Both the position numbers and the translations under genes were made by a program. Positions 62,569 through 64,000 of a stretch of 64,000 nucleotides of DNA are shown here, one piece after another; within the stretch, counting starts at the first letter, position 1; every line of letters begins with the position of its first letter. The DNA is taken from NCBI RefSeq assembly GCF_003815915.1, contig NZ_CP033929.1, positions 3,782,001 to 3,846,000 of the forward strand, in the 5' to 3' direction. The notes under the pieces were generated by a model that was not told where the DNA came from, made no database searches, and worked only from the letters and a program-made list of their open reading frames with translations. The DNA comes from Chryseobacterium indoltheticum. GTDB taxonomy: Bacteria > Bacteroidota > Bacteroidia > Flavobacteriales > Weeksellaceae.

Positions 62569-63426
62569 ATGATTTTATCAATGACCGGCTTTGGTAGAGC
62601 CGAAGGTGTTTTTGAAGGAAAAAAAATTTCGATCGATATTAAATCACTGAACAGTAAGAGCTTTGATTTAAATATTAAAATTCCTTTACGTTACAAAGAA
62701 AAAGAATTTGAAGTAAGAAAAATTCTAAACGATAGAATCATCCGTGGAAAGGTAGATTGCTACATTAATATTGAGAATCTTGAAGAAACCAATGATGTGA
62801 AAATCAACAGAAGTTTGATCGATTCTTACATGAATGAGCTTAAAAATATCGCTTCTGACGGACCTGATTTTGAATACCTTAAAATGGCGGTAAGGCTTCC
62901 GGATGCAATCACTTCAAGACCAGATGAATTAACTGAAGGTGAATGGGAATCTTTGGCGAAAATTGTAAATAATGCAGTCGACAAATTCCAGGAATTCAGA
63001 AAGACTGAAGGAAAAATTCTTCACGAAGAACTGGAAAGAAATATCAAAAATATTGATAGATCTTTGGCAGAAGTTGTTCCTTATGAGCAAGTGAGAATTG
63101 ATGCAGTGAAAGAACGTTACATGAAAACTTTAAAAGAGTTTGAAAACGTTGATGAAACAAGATTTTACCAGGAAATGGCATATTTCACTGAAAAATTAGA
63201 CATTCAGGAAGAAAAAGTGAGACTTTCACAGCATTTGAAATATTACTCTGAAGTGATGGAAAATGAAGATTTTAATGGAAAAAAACTTGGGTTTATTTCA
63301 CAGGAAATCGGAAGAGAAATCAACACTTTAGGATCAAAAGCCAATCACGCTGAAATTCAGAAATTGGTCGTGATGATGAAAGATGATTTGGAAAAAATAA
63401 AAGAGCAAACGTTAAACGTGTTGTAA
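62569..63426 (+). CDS. yicC: YicC family protein (putative endoribonuclease)
   Basis: 285 aa. The opening MILSMTGFGRAEG and a late SQEIGREINTLGSKAN segment are the YicC/YloC signatures. The E. coli and B. subtilis members are reported to affect RNA turnover, including endoribonuclease activity. It precedes gmk, the usual neighbour, after a 100-nt repeat-bearing gap. Confidence 0.94.
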   Translation: MILSMTGFGRAEGVFEGKKISIDIKSLNSKSFDLNIKIPLRYKEKEFEVRKILNDRIIRGKVDCYINIENLEETNDVKINRSLIDSYMNELKNIASDGPDFEYLKMAVRLPDAITSRPDELTEGEWESLAKIVNNAVDKFQEFRKTEGKILHEELERNIKNIDRSLAEVVPYEQVRIDAVKERYMKTLKEFENVDETRFYQEMAYFTEKLDIQEEKVRLSQHLKYYSEVMENEDFNGKKLGFISQEIGREINTLGSKANHAEIQKLVVMMKDDLEKIKEQTLNVL

Positions 63427-63427
63427 A

Positions 63428-63521
63428 CAGTTATAAGTTATAAATGATGAGTTATAAGTTGCTTGTTTGCATATTTTTCGAATAACTCATAATTCATAAC
63501 TCATAATTCATAATTCATAAC
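63428..63521. repeat. GTTATAAGTTATAAATGATG...CATAATTCATAACT repeat before gmk
   Basis: Inverted arms (AGTTATAAGTTATAAATGATG and AACTCATAATTCATAACT) enclose the yicC-gmk gap. Related to 40808 and 49384. Confidence 0.6.
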
Positions 63522-63529
63522 TAAAAAAC

Positions 63530-64000
63530 ATGAATAAAGTTATCATATTTTCAGCGCCATCGGGAAGTGGAAAAACAACGTTGGTAAAACATTCTCTGGA
63601 AGCAATTCCGGAATTGGAATTTTCCATTTCATGCACAACGAGACAGCCGAGAGGAAGTGAAACTCACGCTGTTGATTATCATTTTATTTCTCCTGACGAA
63701 TTCAGACAGAAAATTTCTGAAGAAGCTTTTGTTGAATTTGAGGAAGTTTATACTGATAAATATTACGGAACTTTAAAATCTGAGGTAGAAAAGATCTGGA
63801 ATCAGGGAAAAGTTGTTATTTTTGATGTAGACGTAAAAGGCGGAATTTCATTAAAAAAATATTTTGGAGAAAAAGCATTATCCATTTTTATAGAACCACC
63901 TTCGATTGCCGAATTGGAACGAAGATTGATTTCAAGGAACACCGATGATGCCGAAACCATAAAAACCCGCGTGGAAAAAGCCGAAGAAGAGCTCACCTAC
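63530..64000 (+). CDS. gmk: Guanylate kinase (partial, cut by window end)
   Basis: First 157 residues are visible: P-loop FSAPSGSGKTT (about 7-17), then CTTRQPRGSE and the VDYHFIS segment. It phosphorylates GMP to GDP. The reading frame is open to the end of the window. Normal length is about 190-210 aa, so 30-50 residues are missing. Confidence 0.95.
   Translation, partial: MNKVIIFSAPSGSGKTTLVKHSLEAIPELEFSISCTTRQPRGSETHAVDYHFISPDEFRQKISEEAFVEFEEVYTDKYYGTLKSEVEKIWNQGKVVIFDVDVKGGISLKKYFGEKALSIFIEPPSIAELERRLISRNTDDAETIKTRVEKAEEELTY

Overview
This AT-rich window reads as chromosomal DNA of a Flavobacteriia bacterium, most likely Chryseobacterium or a close Weeksellaceae relative. Three things point there. 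It carries Bacteroidota-restricted families: type IX secretion cargo with C-terminal sorting domains, the T9SS plug protein, DUF4290, and DUF4295 after rpmB-rpmG. Promoters use the Bacteroidota -7 element TAnnTTTG. Many intergenic gaps hold short palindromic repeats of the kind found in these genomes. I see no rRNA, tRNA, CRISPR array, prophage or intact insertion sequence.

Layout. 1-4.7 kb: the glyoxylate shunt (aceB-aceA, minus strand), divergent from an XRE/ScfR-type regulator, with a perfect 14-bp palindrome between them. 4.9-7.7 kb: comF, then upp and der. 7.9-11.4 kb: katG with an OxyR-like site, divergent from a c-type haem protein and a DCC-family thiol oxidoreductase. 11.5-13.5 kb: DUF4290-murA, translationally coupled. 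13.7-18.2 kb: a lemA-DUF2207-DUF2207 membrane operon whose two DUF2207 proteins end in poly-glycine plus tryptophan. 18.4-22.8 kb: a solo NIL-domain protein, a YiiX-like lipoprotein, a DUF1801 protein and a large T9SS adhesin. 23-29.8 kb: aminotransferase, lipoprotein, murB, a decayed peroxidase-like pseudogene, an unknown two-barrel protein, proC, vanZ and lnt. 29.9-38.9 kb: an FG-GAP T9SS protein, rpmB-rpmG-DUF4295, ftsY, glsB, sppA, folK and two tandem OmpA-type porins. 38.9-53.9 kb: recQ, fmt, ribB with a degenerate RibA half, an LLM oxidoreductase, a Pif1-like helicase, a gamma carbonic anhydrase, nifU, hemH, a small toxin-antitoxin pair, the T9SS plug, an MBL hydrolase and a redoxin. 54-61.2 kb: a TetR regulator and an RND tripartite efflux pump bearing four copies of one operator. 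61.5-64 kb: miaA, yicC and gmk (cut by the window end).

Most genes are housekeeping. The most informative observations are regulatory and structural: the four repeated TetR operators; an OxyR half-site placed upstream of the katG promoter; a palindrome on the -33 region of aceB; a set of genes whose -7 element ends only 3-6 nt before ATG, predicting leaderless mRNAs; a MurA with Asp in place of the fosfomycin-target Cys; a RibBA whose cyclohydrolase half has no zinc cysteines; and several families of 60-170 bp palindromic intergenic repeats, one of which now encodes the C-terminus of the XRE regulator. I found no clear new multi-gene defence or metabolic system. The least understood protein-coding items are the lemA-DUF2207 pair and the genes at 26215 and 44474.
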